From Anthostomella pinea (Eukaryota; Ascomycota; Sordariomycetes; Xylariales; Xylariaceae), in assembly GCA_963556695.1 (NCBI GenBank), contig CAUWAG010000018.1, positions 124,001 through 188,000 of the forward strand: a stretch of 64,000 nt of DNA, read 5' to 3'. Position numbers and translations under genes: made by a program. Below the pieces are notes generated by a model. The model ran no database searches, was not told where the DNA came from, and saw nothing but the letters and a program-made list of their open reading frames with translations. Each line of letters begins with the position of its first letter. The first letter of the stretch is position 1. Shown in pieces: positions 1 to 10,434 of this stretch.

Positions 1-141
1 CGAAGCAGACCACCGTCTCAATCTAGCAACAACTCTAGCAACAAGACAACATCCTCGCCACATCGACCACCTTCTCTCAAGGCCGTGCATCGATCGACTC
101 CTTCGTCGCATACCCACACCCACAACCCGTCGCCTCTCAAG

Positions 142-533
142 ATGGTCACTACTACAACTCCGTCGCATCGCGCGGCAGACGACTCACAGTACTACTTCCT
201 GCCTGGCGTGGATGGACACGACGAAGAGCTGCGAAACCACAGTTGGATGGAACCCATTGTCATTGACGACGACGATTTGATGTTTGGCGGCAAGAGTTTG
301 AGCGCCTGGTACGAGGAAGAAAGACAGCCGGTCAGCTATCCGGCCGAGGAGGAGCGGCGAGGGCGTCAAAGGGTATGTCCGCTACCGACGACCATTTAGT
401 GCATCGAGCAGCAGATGCTAACAGCTCCTAGGTGCGCCAACATCACTCGCATTCTCACAAGCACCACCACCATCACCATCACCACGCGAAGCCGAGCGAC
501 ACGACGAGCAGCGGCGAACAGAAGAAGCGTTAG
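142..533 (+). CDS. Small acidic protein with histidine-rich tail, two exons
   Basis: Exons 142-372 and 432-533; the 59-bp intron has a GTATGT donor, a GCTAAC branch site and a TAG acceptor, and splicing is phase 0. The product is about 110 residues. The first exon has an acidic patch (IDDDDLMFGG) and ends in a charged Glu/Arg-rich stretch. The second exon encodes VRQHHSHSHKHHHHHHHH followed by a hydrophilic Lys/Ser tail. The in-frame codon at 85 is GTG, so the ATG at 142, in a good context (CAAGATGG), is preferred. I do not recognise the family. A run of eight His could bind metal or target nuclear speckles, but that is inference. No signal peptide or membrane segment is visible. The gene starts close to the window edge, so an upstream exon cannot be excluded. 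Confidence 0.6.
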
Positions 534-2076
534 AGGCTGTGACCTCGCCAACATCAAGACAAGCATCATAAGGCTGTTGAACAGCCATTTCCTTTGAGAT
601 ACCCAATACGTTTTGCATGGGCCCCTGGCGAAAGAGACTCTCTAGTCACTCGCCGCGGCCCCGGGACTACCAAGTCTGGGTTTGTCTTTCCAGACCGACA
701 GACTACCACATACGGCAGCATTAGATGTACAGGCGGATCGACCAAGTCCTTGCAGGCCGAGTCCCATCCTCATGAACAATACCCACGACGCGAGGTCGCT
801 AGACCATCATTTTTAGACATCTTTCAGCATATTTGTATCATTTCAGCAGACCGGATCGGCCTTTTGCATTACGACGCGCGACGGTCGCTCACACTTGGTT
901 CTGCTTTGTGTGGGAAGGTTGGATGGGTTGGTACGGGCTGGACTGGTGGAGTGGCCCTAATGATCAGTTGCATCAAGAATGCCTCGCTCTTCACGACCTG
1001 TAGGTCTCCAGCATAGTGATTGGCCTCTGGGAGCACGCAGGGCAACGCATGAGAGATAGATAGTCTATCCTTTTTGACCATGCGCGATACCACAGGATAT
1101 CATGCTTATCCTGAGTTAAACGCATCGAATTGAACACAATCACATTGTACAATATGTGCCACAAAACGCCATGTGATCGGTCGTTATAGACTCGTGTACT
1201 CTTATACTCGGCTTCGCTCGCGACAACGACATCAAGTTGAGAAGACACAGCATCTGCCAACCTGAACATCTGCTGGGGAGTATTCCCATTCTTAGTATCA
1301 ACCGCCGCGGCGATGTCATGAATCAGCCTCCTTTCTGCAAAGGCAAGACTCAAGGCTTCGACGCTTTGCACCATCGTTCATCCTCTGAGCCAAAAGGGGT
1401 ATCTGGCTAAAATCGGCATCCCGATGGGAGTCTGCAACGTTGCTTCCGCAATGCGACCGGACCGCCGATAGCCGTTGACCGCACGACATGCAGGTGGTCT
1501 CGATTCATTTCAGTTGGATCAGTTTCCCAATCGCATAACCTTATCTTTCGCATGAAACTCCCTCCCCAGTAACTTGTAAGCCATCCCATGACTACCGCAT
1601 GCGTCACTTCACGACATCTTACACACATCCCTCATGCCGACGTCATACTCACCCAGCACCCGAATGTACAACATCGAAAGGTATGAACCCAATTTCTGGA
1701 CCGGCGGCCGCCTATCCCTCGCTCGACCTCCGCGAACGCCTGCAGCAGACGGGCTGGGTCATGGCCGATGCAGAGCCGGACGGGTCCGAGAAATTTCGGT
1801 GCTTGAACGTGTGGCCCAGGCTGTCGAGCAGCGAGCGGCTACCTTGCAACAGGGTGTTCGTCTTGATGCTCTTTGCCGTGCGCTTGAGATAGCGGATCCC
1901 GTTTACATCGTTGGCATGTGTGGGAAAGGGCTAACAGTCGTGCTGGCCCATGCTGACGTGGTACTGGTGCTCACTGCGTAGTGAGACCTGCGTGGAGATG
2001 CCGAGCAGCACCACAGCATCCCGATGGCTTCCCGCTGTGTAAATGGAGCGCCGAGTCTGATATACAGCACGTCCGT
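534..2076. other. Intergenic stretch, no confident gene
   Basis: No reading frame here has a recognisable domain. The longest with an ATG is on the minus strand at 991-1374 (127 codons, starting MVQSVEALSLAFAERR). It could be a gene fragment, but it has no family motif that I can name. The rest is probably untranslated sequence of the first gene and spacer. Confidence 0.4.
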
Positions 2077-2078
2077 TA

Positions 2079-3428
2079 AACTGGGTGGACAAAAGTCTCC
2101 GCCCGACCCACCACAATCTCCTTCAGATCAAAACAACGCGTCAATCACCCTTCGACTTCACCACTCTCTCAACACCGCAATTGATAATGGATTTACGATC
2201 TTTTGGGGACGAATTAAGCGGTAATCGCGTCGCTAACGGCGAATTCACTTCAGAAGCTCGCTCAGCAATCGTGGCGGCGCGAATCGACGGCAGAACGCGT
2301 AGGGATGTTGCAACCGCGTTTAAAACGAAGCGCCTGAAAACCATCTCCGATATTACCACCAACTTTGAGGCCACTTTTACACCGAAATCTGCCCCAAGGA
2401 GAGGTCGCCCACCCGTTTTGAATACTCGCGAACGCGCTCATGTGATCGAAAAGGCGAGAGAGCTCCCCAGGGCGACGTGGCAGAAGATTCGAAACGAAGC
2501 CTGCGTTTCGTGCTCTCCCAAGACTATCAAGAGGATATGTCACGCACACGGCCTCCAGAAGTGGCGCGCAGCGAAGCGAATCAAGCTCACAGATGAGGAC
2601 GCTCAGAAGAGGCTCGCTTTTACCAATTATTATAGCACACCAGAGCGCCTGGAGGAGTTGTTGCGAGCTATGTTCTCAGACGAATGTACGGTCCAAAATT
2701 CATCCGATAATCCAGGCGATTGGGCCATCCGATTCTCTTCAGAGCGGTACTGTTATGATCTCGTGAACGAGACGGATCACGGCAAATCTCGTATTTCGAT
2801 AATGGTGTGGTCTATGATCTGGCTACGCGGCGGAGAAGGAGGACTAGGCAAATTGGTCTTCTGCCCACTCGATCCGGATGCTCCGCGCGGAGGAGTATCC
2901 GCAGAGTCATACAAATGGGTTCTTAAGGAAGGCCTGCTTCCGTTCTACGAGGCTGGAGATCCTTTTATTCAAGATAACGCGAAAATTCACCTCACTGGCG
3001 GTGTTCCAGAGTGGATGGAGGAGCACGGCATCCACTGTATCGACTGGCCTCCTCACAGCCCCGATATGAACCCAATCGAGCACGTTTGGCGACTTCTGAA
3101 GAAGAATATACATGAAATCGAGCCTGAATTTTCTGAATTGAAGGATAATATCCCCCATTATCGCTACGCACACGAGTTAATTGAGCAGGCGTGGTCAGAG
3201 ATCGATCCGGAGCAGGTTCGGGCCTTGATGGAGTCACTGGAGGACCGAATAGCTGCAGTGAGGCGCGCCGGTGGTTGGTATACACACTATTGACTTAGTT
3301 ATTAAATACAATTTATTTGAGAATTCTATCACCAGAATTGGATGCGTTATGGTTCAATTGAGTTGGAGGGTATAGTAGATGGAAGGGGTAAAATTGGGGA
3401 TCGGGCGGAGACTTTTGTCCACGCATTG
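2079..3428 (+). mobile_element. Tc1/mariner-type DNA transposon, apparently intact
   Basis: A 1350-bp element. Terminal inverted repeats at 2085-2109 and 3398-3422 match at 24 of 25 positions; the six outermost bases on each side match only partly. Both ends abut a TA dinucleotide (2077-2078 and 3429-3430), the expected Tc1/mariner target duplication. It encodes one uninterrupted transposase. Base composition is ordinary and shows no RIP-like decay, unlike the AT-rich block at 41-45 kb. Confidence 0.9.
2187..3293 (+). CDS. Tc1-like DDE transposase (DD34E)
   Basis: 368 residues from the ATG at 2187. The frame is open further up, but only through a GTG inside the left inverted repeat. The N-terminal part has helix-turn-helix-like DNA-binding segments with a basic linker (RRGRPP, an AT-hook-like GRPP). 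The C-terminal half is the DDE_3 catalytic fold: first Asp in FSDECTV, second Asp in FIQDNAKIH, and the Glu in SPDMNPIEHVW exactly 34 residues after the second Asp. The protein should bind the terminal repeats and catalyse cut-and-paste transposition at TA sites. All three catalytic residues are present and there is no frameshift or internal stop, so it may be functional. The gene has no intron and fills most of the element. Confidence 0.9.
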   Translation: MDLRSFGDELSGNRVANGEFTSEARSAIVAARIDGRTRRDVATAFKTKRLKTISDITTNFEATFTPKSAPRRGRPPVLNTRERAHVIEKARELPRATWQKIRNEACVSCSPKTIKRICHAHGLQKWRAAKRIKLTDEDAQKRLAFTNYYSTPERLEELLRAMFSDECTVQNSSDNPGDWAIRFSSERYCYDLVNETDHGKSRISIMVWSMIWLRGGEGGLGKLVFCPLDPDAPRGGVSAESYKWVLKEGLLPFYEAGDPFIQDNAKIHLTGGVPEWMEEHGIHCIDWPPHSPDMNPIEHVWRLLKKNIHEIEPEFSELKDNIPHYRYAHELIEQAWSEIDPEQVRALMESLEDRIAAVRRAGGWYTHY

Positions 3429-3430
3429 TA

Positions 3431-5600
3431 ACAGCGCGGCGGACAGCACGGCGATGGCTGTTGTTACGAAGGCATGGTGCTGGTGGGCATTTCTAGGCAA
3501 TGACCCCAGGTGGCTGGGCTTGGCTGGGTCTTGCTCTGAAGAGGCGCCGGTAATATATGGATCCTATCCATCAAAGACTCGTCTGGACATCATGGTCTCC
3601 TTCGATAAAGGGTTCTTCTATTGACCCAAAGCATCGTATGCGAGACTATTATAGAGTAGCGGTGGTCGCTGGGATGCCGAGGCTGGGTGAGCAAAAGGAA
3701 AAGGTCACCTTACCGTTTGTGTTGATACACCCCTAAACCAGTAAGCTCGACCGTCTTCTCTGTTGGTGTCAACTTACTATTTTTCCATCTGAAAGACTGT
3801 GCGCAATCTGTGCTTGTCTCGGAATCACAGCCGCTGAACGCCTCTTTTGCACTTTATGGGATTTGGAGACGCTCCGAAGAGTCATATGGGGAATGGTGGC
3901 CATTTCGATCCGAAAGGAAACCGTTTCCAGTAGTTCGACATCTGAACTATCAGGTAATGACGGGATCCTATTGGAGTCGCCTCCCCGAAATACCTCGATC
4001 GACATGATCATCTCTTCTATAGTTGTCCAGAGCACTGGCGTCGATGTGTGTATCGTAACTTTCTTTCTTTCCACCGAAGGTGATTTTAGAGCCCTAACTT
4101 GATTGACAGCATACAGATGCGTAAAGGGAGGCATGCCGGCGAGTAAGTACCCTCTTGGTTGTCCAGGTGATGCAATTGAGGACCAGTTTCCGGCCCTGAT
4201 CGTTGGTATCCGGCTTACCTTTGTTGGCATGGCTTTCTTGGCTCGTAGGGCAGGTGCTGCAGTATTCCTATGCTATATCGGCTGATGCGGTCTGCTTGGT
4301 GGCCTTTCGATACATCCAGTGCGTGTGTTCTTCGACGACGGCATGGTGGCTGGAATTCTTGCCGTGACCTGTAGTAACACCTGAGAGGCTAGCGGGGGAG
4401 CACAAACTAGTTTCTGGGGAAGATAGGCTCCAGTATCCTGAGCCATTTTCACGGGCTTTACATTTGCGTATTATCTAATGAGAGTATTTTCATGCTTGAA
4501 GGCTCCGATGTTCAACGGCAACACGAACCAGCTGAGTTACACGTGTAAGTCTTCCGGCGATATAGAAGCTGTGATGGGTACGTTATGGCTGACGAGACGG
4601 TAATTGCAGGTAATCCGAGTCTCATGCGGGACTTTCACTGCGCAGCGATCTCGTCTATGCTAGACGACCAACAAATTGGGTTAACCGAGCTTTACCAGAG
4701 GAAAGCTCGAGCCTTCCCCTCGAGGGTGTTCTCGATGCTGGCAACGGTGCTGAAGATGGGTGACACTGGAGGGTATGTTGAGTCCGTGGAGACAAGGGTC
4801 GGGAAGACTAAAGACGGACCAAGCCGTGTGTCAGAGCTGTCTGGCCATCAGCGAGCTCCCGAGATTCAGTCTAGGTCTCACGATGATTGACAAGGGATAG
4901 GAGCTTTACTCTCCTCCGCCCGAACGGGTTTGCGAGCAGTGCTATGTGGCACCGGATCTCGGTGAGGAACCGAGGCAGTCAGCACAGCTAGTGGAGTATT
5001 ACAGAAGCCGGCCTTCTTGGAGAGCAGGAATTCGGGTAGGACCACTTCGTGATCGACACAGACACGGAGGGGGAGGAATGCAGAAGAATATGTCCCAGTA
5101 AGGTGAACTAGAAGCTCAGACACTCGGTTGAGAACGCACTGAAGGATGTTCATTGAGGCTTCGGCAGCATTCAGATGGTAGATCTCGTTGATGAGATCCG
5201 GACCATTAGAACAAGGCCTCATTTGAATATCTGCCTTGTCCTAGGATTGGATTCGTCAAGTCCCAGGCACGATTAGTCTGTTAGGAAATATTAATCCCTC
5301 ATGACTTCCCCCCTTTCAATGATAGCAAAGCAGAGTGTCAGAGCTGACATCAAATGGGCTGACTGTGTTTTGGCTGCGTACAGTCGTATTGTCACTGCCG
5401 GTCCTTTAGTCATGCCAGATCAACTCACCGGGAGCGACATCACCGGAGTAGCACGTGGTTGGCCAGACATGCTACGAGCGGCCGCACCCCATGTGCAAAG
5501 CCTACTCCACTTCTCGGCGGTCGAGAGGGGGGCCGGCCAGATCCGATTCTCAGGTCTGTATCAACCGCGGACGCCCACGAAGACCCCGAATGCAGGAGGT
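3431..5600. other. Gene-poor stretch with unrecognised minus-strand frames
   Basis: No confident gene. Two minus-strand frames, 3769-4230 and 4878-5222, read as fairly natural protein. The first ends beside a GTAAGTTG donor-like sequence and also has GTAAGC after its fourth codon, as if it were part of a spliced gene. I could not assemble a continuous model or name a family. These may be remnants of a decayed minus-strand gene. Confidence 0.3.
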
Positions 5601-5607
5601 TATATAA
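5601..5607 (+). promoter_or_regulatory. TATA-like box upstream of the amidase
   Basis: TATATAA lies about 80 bp before the amidase ATG at 5686, a suitable distance for a fungal core promoter with a short leader. No other promoter element was identified. Confidence 0.35.
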
Positions 5608-5685
5608 GGCGTGGTGACAGCTCGACGACCCAGCTTCCACTCTGCGAACTGACGGAGCCTACCAACCTTCAACACATCCACCAAG

Positions 5686-7608
5686 ATGGCACCCCACGAT
5701 GAAAGGTACCTACCGGTCTCTCCGCGGCGAGTTCAGGACTTGCTGCTGATCGGTGTACAGGACGACATGCTCCATGGGGGCCCTACGAGAGATCGCAGGG
5801 AAGCTCAACTTTAGCATGGAGCCAAAGACGAGCAAAGCTATCTGGCGGCTACGCACGCTGCAGAAGAATCCGTGACATACGTCGAGAGCATGCTCGACTA
5901 CGTTGATCCGACACTGATTCCAGACCTTCGAGCCAACGAGACTTCTCGAGCTTACAAGAAGCCGGCGCCTGCCGAAAACCCTTTGAATGCGTGGATTTAC
6001 AGGGTAAGCATCACCTAAGCCCTCACTCGGTCGGGGCCCCGACTGACTGAGAGGATACAGACTCACCTCAAGGCTTCAGCTGCCATACCTGAGACTGGCT
6101 TGCTGGACGGTAAAACCGTCGCGATCAAAGACACCGTCTCTGTAGCCGGCGTTCCCATGACCTGCGGCACTCAGCCGTTCCACCTGTGCAAAGAGGCACC
6201 GTACCCGATCCCCAGCATCGACGCCCCGGTGGTCTCGCGTATCCTCGAAGCCGGCGCGATGATAACCGGCACGTCGACGTGCGAGAACTATTGCATGTCG
6301 GCAATGTCCTGCACGGCCGCCACTGGACCGGTTGATAACCCCTGGCTGGAGGGCTTCTCAGCTGGAGGTAGCAGCAGCGGTTCGGCGGCTCTCGTAGCTA
6401 TCAACAGCATCAAAAGATGGCGCGAAGCCAGAGGCCTGCCGGTGAAAGACTTGGGACAAGGCGCCGATCTTGCCGTCGGTGGCGATCAAGGTGGCAGTAT
6501 CCGCGTTGTCCGTCCCCCCATCCGCTGCATGCCCTCTCGTCTGAATAGAAGCCTCATTTTCCAAATCTAAGCACTTCGCTAATGCCGGGACTAGCCCGCG
6601 GCGTACTGCGGTATCTACGGGCTCAAGCCCACTCATGGGCTGGTGCCCTACATAGGTATCGCGTCTCTCTTGCCCATGCTTGACCATGCCGGTCCAATGG
6701 CATCTTCGGTGCGTGACACTGCTCTTCTCCTGGCAGCGATCGCCGGGTACGACGGGTTCGATCCTCGCATGACGCCGGAGACGCCCCTTCGCCACAACGT
6801 GCCTCAGTACTATGGCCTGCCGGACGGTGAGATCGACTCTCGCATCGCCGCTGGCACGTGGACCCCGAAAGCTGCCGCCACGGGTTTGCGCATCGGCATA
6901 CTCAAAGAAGGCATCGAGATTCCCGGTATGGATGCCCAGGTGGCAGACGTGGTCCGACAAGCCGCGCTTCGGTTCGCGAAGCTCGGCGCGTCCGTCGAAG
7001 AGGTCTCGATTCCTCTACACGCCGCCGCTCCGCACATATTCACAGCGGCCATGCGCGCCTATATGGCTGACACTTTCCTGTTCCAAGCCGCTCCGACCTC
7101 GCTGTCTTTCCCATTCCCTGGCGGTGCGGCTCCGGAGACCAGTCAGGCGTGGTATGAGACCATGAACGAGTACAACCCGGTGGTCGTCGCTGCCCTCCTG
7201 AGTGGTGTGGCCCTCCGTGACAGGACGAGGTACCCCGAGAGTGTGCGAAGCAAGGCCATCAGACACGTGCACGAGCTGCGGGCCGCCTACGACCAAGCTC
7301 TGGGGCGGTTCGATGCGCTGGTCACGCCCGCGACGCCGACAGTGGGGACCCCGCACGCGCCCCGAGACATGGGCACGACAGAAAAGATCGGCTTCCTCCT
7401 GGGCAACACGGTGAGCACGATGGCGTTCAACGTGTCTGGTCATCCAGCCTTGGCCATGCCCGTTGGTTGGGGCTCGGTCGAGACAGGGGACGGTAGGTTG
7501 CCGGTCGCGATGCAGGTGGTGGGGAAGAGATGGGACGAGCAGACCGTGTTCCTCGCTGCGGCTGCGTGGGAGGTGGGAGGCATGGGCCTGGATGAGGAAG
7601 AGCAATGA
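5686..7608 (+). CDS. Amidase-signature hydrolase, with probable 1-bp frameshift near 5820
   Basis: Amidase-family Ser-cisSer-Lys hydrolase acting on carboxamides. Exons by eye: 5686-5705, 5761-6003, 6061-6507 and 6595-7608. The catalytic Lys is in VAIKDT (codon 6127), the cis-Ser region is GGSSSGSAA (from 6364), and the nucleophile Ser is in GGDQGGSIRV (codon 6496), which continues after the third intron as PAAYCGIYGLKPTHGLVPY. The N-terminal helix reads LREIAGKLNFSME in one frame and continues as KDEQSYLAATHAAEES in the next, so one base, apparently a G in GGAGCC near 5818-5821, seems to be missing. An alternative intron 5755-5814 (GTACAG...CTTTAG) would give an open frame but drops the conserved helix. 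The C-terminus has the usual MQVVGKRWDEQTVF block and full length. It is either a recent pseudogene or carries a sequencing error. Confidence 0.8.
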
Positions 7609-8193
7609 ATGAATAGGATGAAGCTGCCACGATGGTCCACCACAGTGGTGAGAGTGAGTCGCGTAAGAAGCTAAGAATAGTATGCCGACATGGGACGACG
7701 ATGATGATTAAATTATTAATATAATAAGAGCAGAGCCAAGCACGTCGGATGTGAGTGCCGAGATGGGGATTGTCATCCCGTTATTTCTGCCAGGGCTTAT
7801 CTGCGCCCTACGCCCCCTGTCTGACGCCGGCCATCTGCACTCTCTCATTGGCCATCTGCGCAGAAATGGGTAAATGGCAATATTTTATCAAATTTGGAAC
7901 CTCTCCATCAAATCCGGGTTTTGGAACTTCTCAGCCCTGTATTCTGGGGCTTGGTGGCGGGTCGGTGCTGGCTCATAGCAGGTATTCACCGTCACCAGCT
8001 GGCACGGAAGTTTTCGACCGCGCCGCAGGGTAGAAGCCGGTAGCTGCGTGCGCAAGGAGACAGTCACACAGAGGTATGTCAAGCAAGCAAACATCGGTTC
8101 GTCTCCTGTTTCATTCCACCAACGTAAAGTATAAATGGCATCATTTATCAATATGACGAGACTCTCCCAAGGTTGTGAACTTGTGAGTGACTA

Positions 8194-8363
8194 CAATTCC
8201 CCCCTGTTTTTTTGAACAGTGGAGCTGGTCAATGACAGGCCTCGAAACAAGCGCCAGAGGTCCCTTCAAGGGTTGATGTATGCCATTTCCTTCAGAAATC
8301 GATACCTTCATAGGTCTGTGTCCAGTACCAGTTCCACTGTTCAAAAAAACAGGGGGGAAACTG
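8194..8363. mobile_element. MITE-like element, about 170 bp
   Basis: A perfect 26-bp inverted repeat (8197-8222 and 8334-8359) extends inwards to 33 bp with one mismatch. It encloses about 100 bp of non-coding sequence. The outer ends read TACAATTCCCC and, on the reverse strand, TACAGTTTCCCC, so TA dinucleotides at 8192-8193 and 8364-8365 may be the target duplication. That fits a non-autonomous Tc1/mariner or pogo derivative. The repeat does not resemble the ends of the two transposons found in this window, so the driving element is unknown. Confidence 0.65.
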
Positions 8364-8696
8364 TACCAACCCAAGGTACTTGGTATTTACCTCTCACTAA
8401 CAATAATAGTAATAACAAGAATCCATCGCGTGAATTTGCACCTATTGATAGATGTGCCGGTGGGACGCCGCTGCTGTACTATGTGAAACCGGTGCTTCGA
8501 TGCTGTCCTGCAATTCGCTCAAGGGACGCATCCATGACGTGGCCTATCCGCTTCACGGCCATGATTCCCATCCAGCCAGCCCAGCCCATCCCAGTTTCCG
8601 ATTCTTCCTGGATCTGGCTGTCAGGGTGTCTGGCTGTCTGGCTGGACTAGGTGGGGAGACGGGAGACTGCCCGCATACTAGAAGACCCACCTGAGA

Positions 8697-8731
8697 TGGT
8701 GGCAGTGGTGGCAGTGGTGGCAGTGGTGGTC
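8697..8731. repeat. Short tandem repeat, GGTGGCAGT-type unit
   Basis: About three and a half copies of a 9-bp unit (GTGGCAGTG) in non-coding DNA. Confidence 0.7.
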
Positions 8732-9081
8732 CTCCTTCGCTTTCGCTCACCAGTAGTAGTACTACAGGTATGCTGTTAGGCTGGCACGGCTGGATACATG
8801 GCCACGCCAGGACGGCTGGACGGCTGGACGGCCGGCCAATTCGACGAGATGCGTTGGTCCCTGGTCTAAGTGAATGTTTTGTCTTGTTATGCAAAGCGAG
8901 CTCCCGTCACCGGCTTTGCATCACTGAGACTTCACTTCACTTGGGCTTTTGCCGCGCAACACCTCGTGCGACAGCTCCCACGAAACCAGCAGTCCTTTGC
9001 TAGTACCACAACACCGACTGCTTGCTCTATGGGAGTCTGCGAATTCTTCCCCTCTACATAATTTGCTGGGGGGTCTACACG

Positions 9082-10434
9082 ATGCGCTCAAGACAGGTCA
9101 TTCAGTCGACGACGGTTCTGCTCGGCGTCGTCACCTTGACATGGCTGCTCTTCCGCGACGACGCCTTGCGCGGATCCTTCCACACCACGAAAGTCACCCT
9201 GACTGAAAAGCTGAAGTCCGAGAAACCTCCTCCGCAACCCAAATACAAGCCCACGCCAACATTCACACCGCCACCGATACAAGATCCTTTTCCATCCTTG
9301 GCAACCGCAACTCCGCCTCCGATACCAAAATACAATGTCCCGAAGAAGGGTATATGGAAGGAGTACGGGCTTGAGATTGCGCCGCCTCTGGTCATTGGCT
9401 TCACGCGGTCGTATCCCATGCTCCTTCAAGCGGTCGTGTCGTATATCACTGCGGGCTGGCCGCCAGAGCAGATTTATGTCATAGAGAACACCGGCATGCA
9501 GCAGGCCAACGCGCGTGGCCAGCTGAGCCTCCAACACCCATTCCATCTGAACCACACGAGTCTCAAGACTCTAGGCGTGAACGTCGTCCAGACGCCCGTT
9601 CTGCTGAGCTTTGCGCAGCTTCAGAACTTCTACCTCTCGCTCTCGTACGCCCACGAGTGGCCCTACTACTTCTGGAGTCACATGGATGTCCTTGCGCTGG
9701 GGCACGAGAACGGCTTCGAGAACCTGACGCCGCGTGGAGGGGATCCGGGTTACAAGAGTCTCTACACCTTGTGCCTTGAGGAGCTGAAGCGCACGCTTGA
9801 TACGGACGACAGATGGGCCACGCGCTTCTTCGCGTATGATCACCTGACGCTGCAGAACCCCAAGGCGCTGGAGGATATCGGAGGTTGGGATACGTTGATC
9901 CCGTACTACATGACTGATTGCGATACCTATACTCGCTTTATCATGAAGAAATGGTCGCAATTAGATTCGAATTGTGGTGTGATCACGGATACTTCTGTCG
10001 CGCTCGATGACCTGCTGGCGCTTTACCGCGATGTCAACGTGACACCCAAATTTACCGACCCAAACCCACCTCCGCCTCCGCCACCGCCGGCGGAAGACGA
10101 GCCGACGAAGGGAGAGATCGTCGCGAGGGACGGGCCTGGCCCCGGCCTGACCGATCCCATCGAGTACTGGAAGTCCCTGCTCGGCACCGCCGACCAGATG
10201 TTCCACTACAAGCATGCGGATCGAGGTCGAAACACCTGGCAATCCGGCCAGCACGGAGGACAGGGGGAGCCGTTTTATTACGACAATGCCGGCTTCACAG
10301 AAGCTCTGGACGTGCTGACCGAGGCGGGCAAGGAGGTCTTCCGCCGCAAGTGGGGGCACGGGAACTGCGACTTAATTGGTGGTGGTGGACTGAAGTTTGA
10401 GGACCAGTGGCGAGTGCTGAAGGACTTTGAATGA
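9082..10434 (+). CDS. Putative type II membrane glycosyltransferase-like protein
   Basis: 450 residues, one exon, from the ATG at 9082; the frame is open further upstream only from a TTG. Residues 6-24 (VIQSTTVLLGVVTLTWLLF) form a single N-terminal membrane anchor after a short basic cytosolic tail. A proline-rich stem follows to about residue 90, and then a globular lumenal domain starts at PPLVIGFTRSYPMLLQAV. This is the classic layout of a Golgi type II enzyme. Segments such as PEQIYVIENTG, HMDVLAL and YYMTDCDTYTRF suggest a GT-A, nucleotide-sugar-transferase-like fold with acidic metal-binding positions. A poly-proline insertion (PNPPPPPPPP) breaks the domain near the C-terminal third. 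The assignment rests on layout and motif style, not on a certain family match. Substrate unknown. Confidence 0.6.
   Translation: MRSRQVIQSTTVLLGVVTLTWLLFRDDALRGSFHTTKVTLTEKLKSEKPPPQPKYKPTPTFTPPPIQDPFPSLATATPPPIPKYNVPKKGIWKEYGLEIAPPLVIGFTRSYPMLLQAVVSYITAGWPPEQIYVIENTGMQQANARGQLSLQHPFHLNHTSLKTLGVNVVQTPVLLSFAQLQNFYLSLSYAHEWPYYFWSHMDVLALGHENGFENLTPRGGDPGYKSLYTLCLEELKRTLDTDDRWATRFFAYDHLTLQNPKALEDIGGWDTLIPYYMTDCDTYTRFIMKKWSQLDSNCGVITDTSVALDDLLALYRDVNVTPKFTDPNPPPPPPPPAEDEPTKGEIVARDGPGPGLTDPIEYWKSLLGTADQMFHYKHADRGRNTWQSGQHGGQGEPFYYDNAGFTEALDVLTEAGKEVFRRKWGHGNCDLIGGGGLKFEDQWRVLKDFE

Larger units (their letters stand above)
7609..9081. other. Intergenic region with a MITE-like element and a microsatellite
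   Basis: No gene was seen between the amidase and the membrane protein. It contains the inverted-repeat element listed separately and a 9-bp tandem repeat near 8697-8731. The region just upstream of 9082 is the likely promoter of the next gene. Confidence 0.5.

Noticed and set aside
2085..2186. N-terminal extension of the Tc1 transposase
   Set aside because: The extension starts with GTG inside the inverted repeat; the first ATG is at 2187.
5301..5702. 133-codon plus-strand frame before the amidase
   Set aside because: It covers the amidase TATA-like box and leader and runs into the amidase start in another frame, with no domain.
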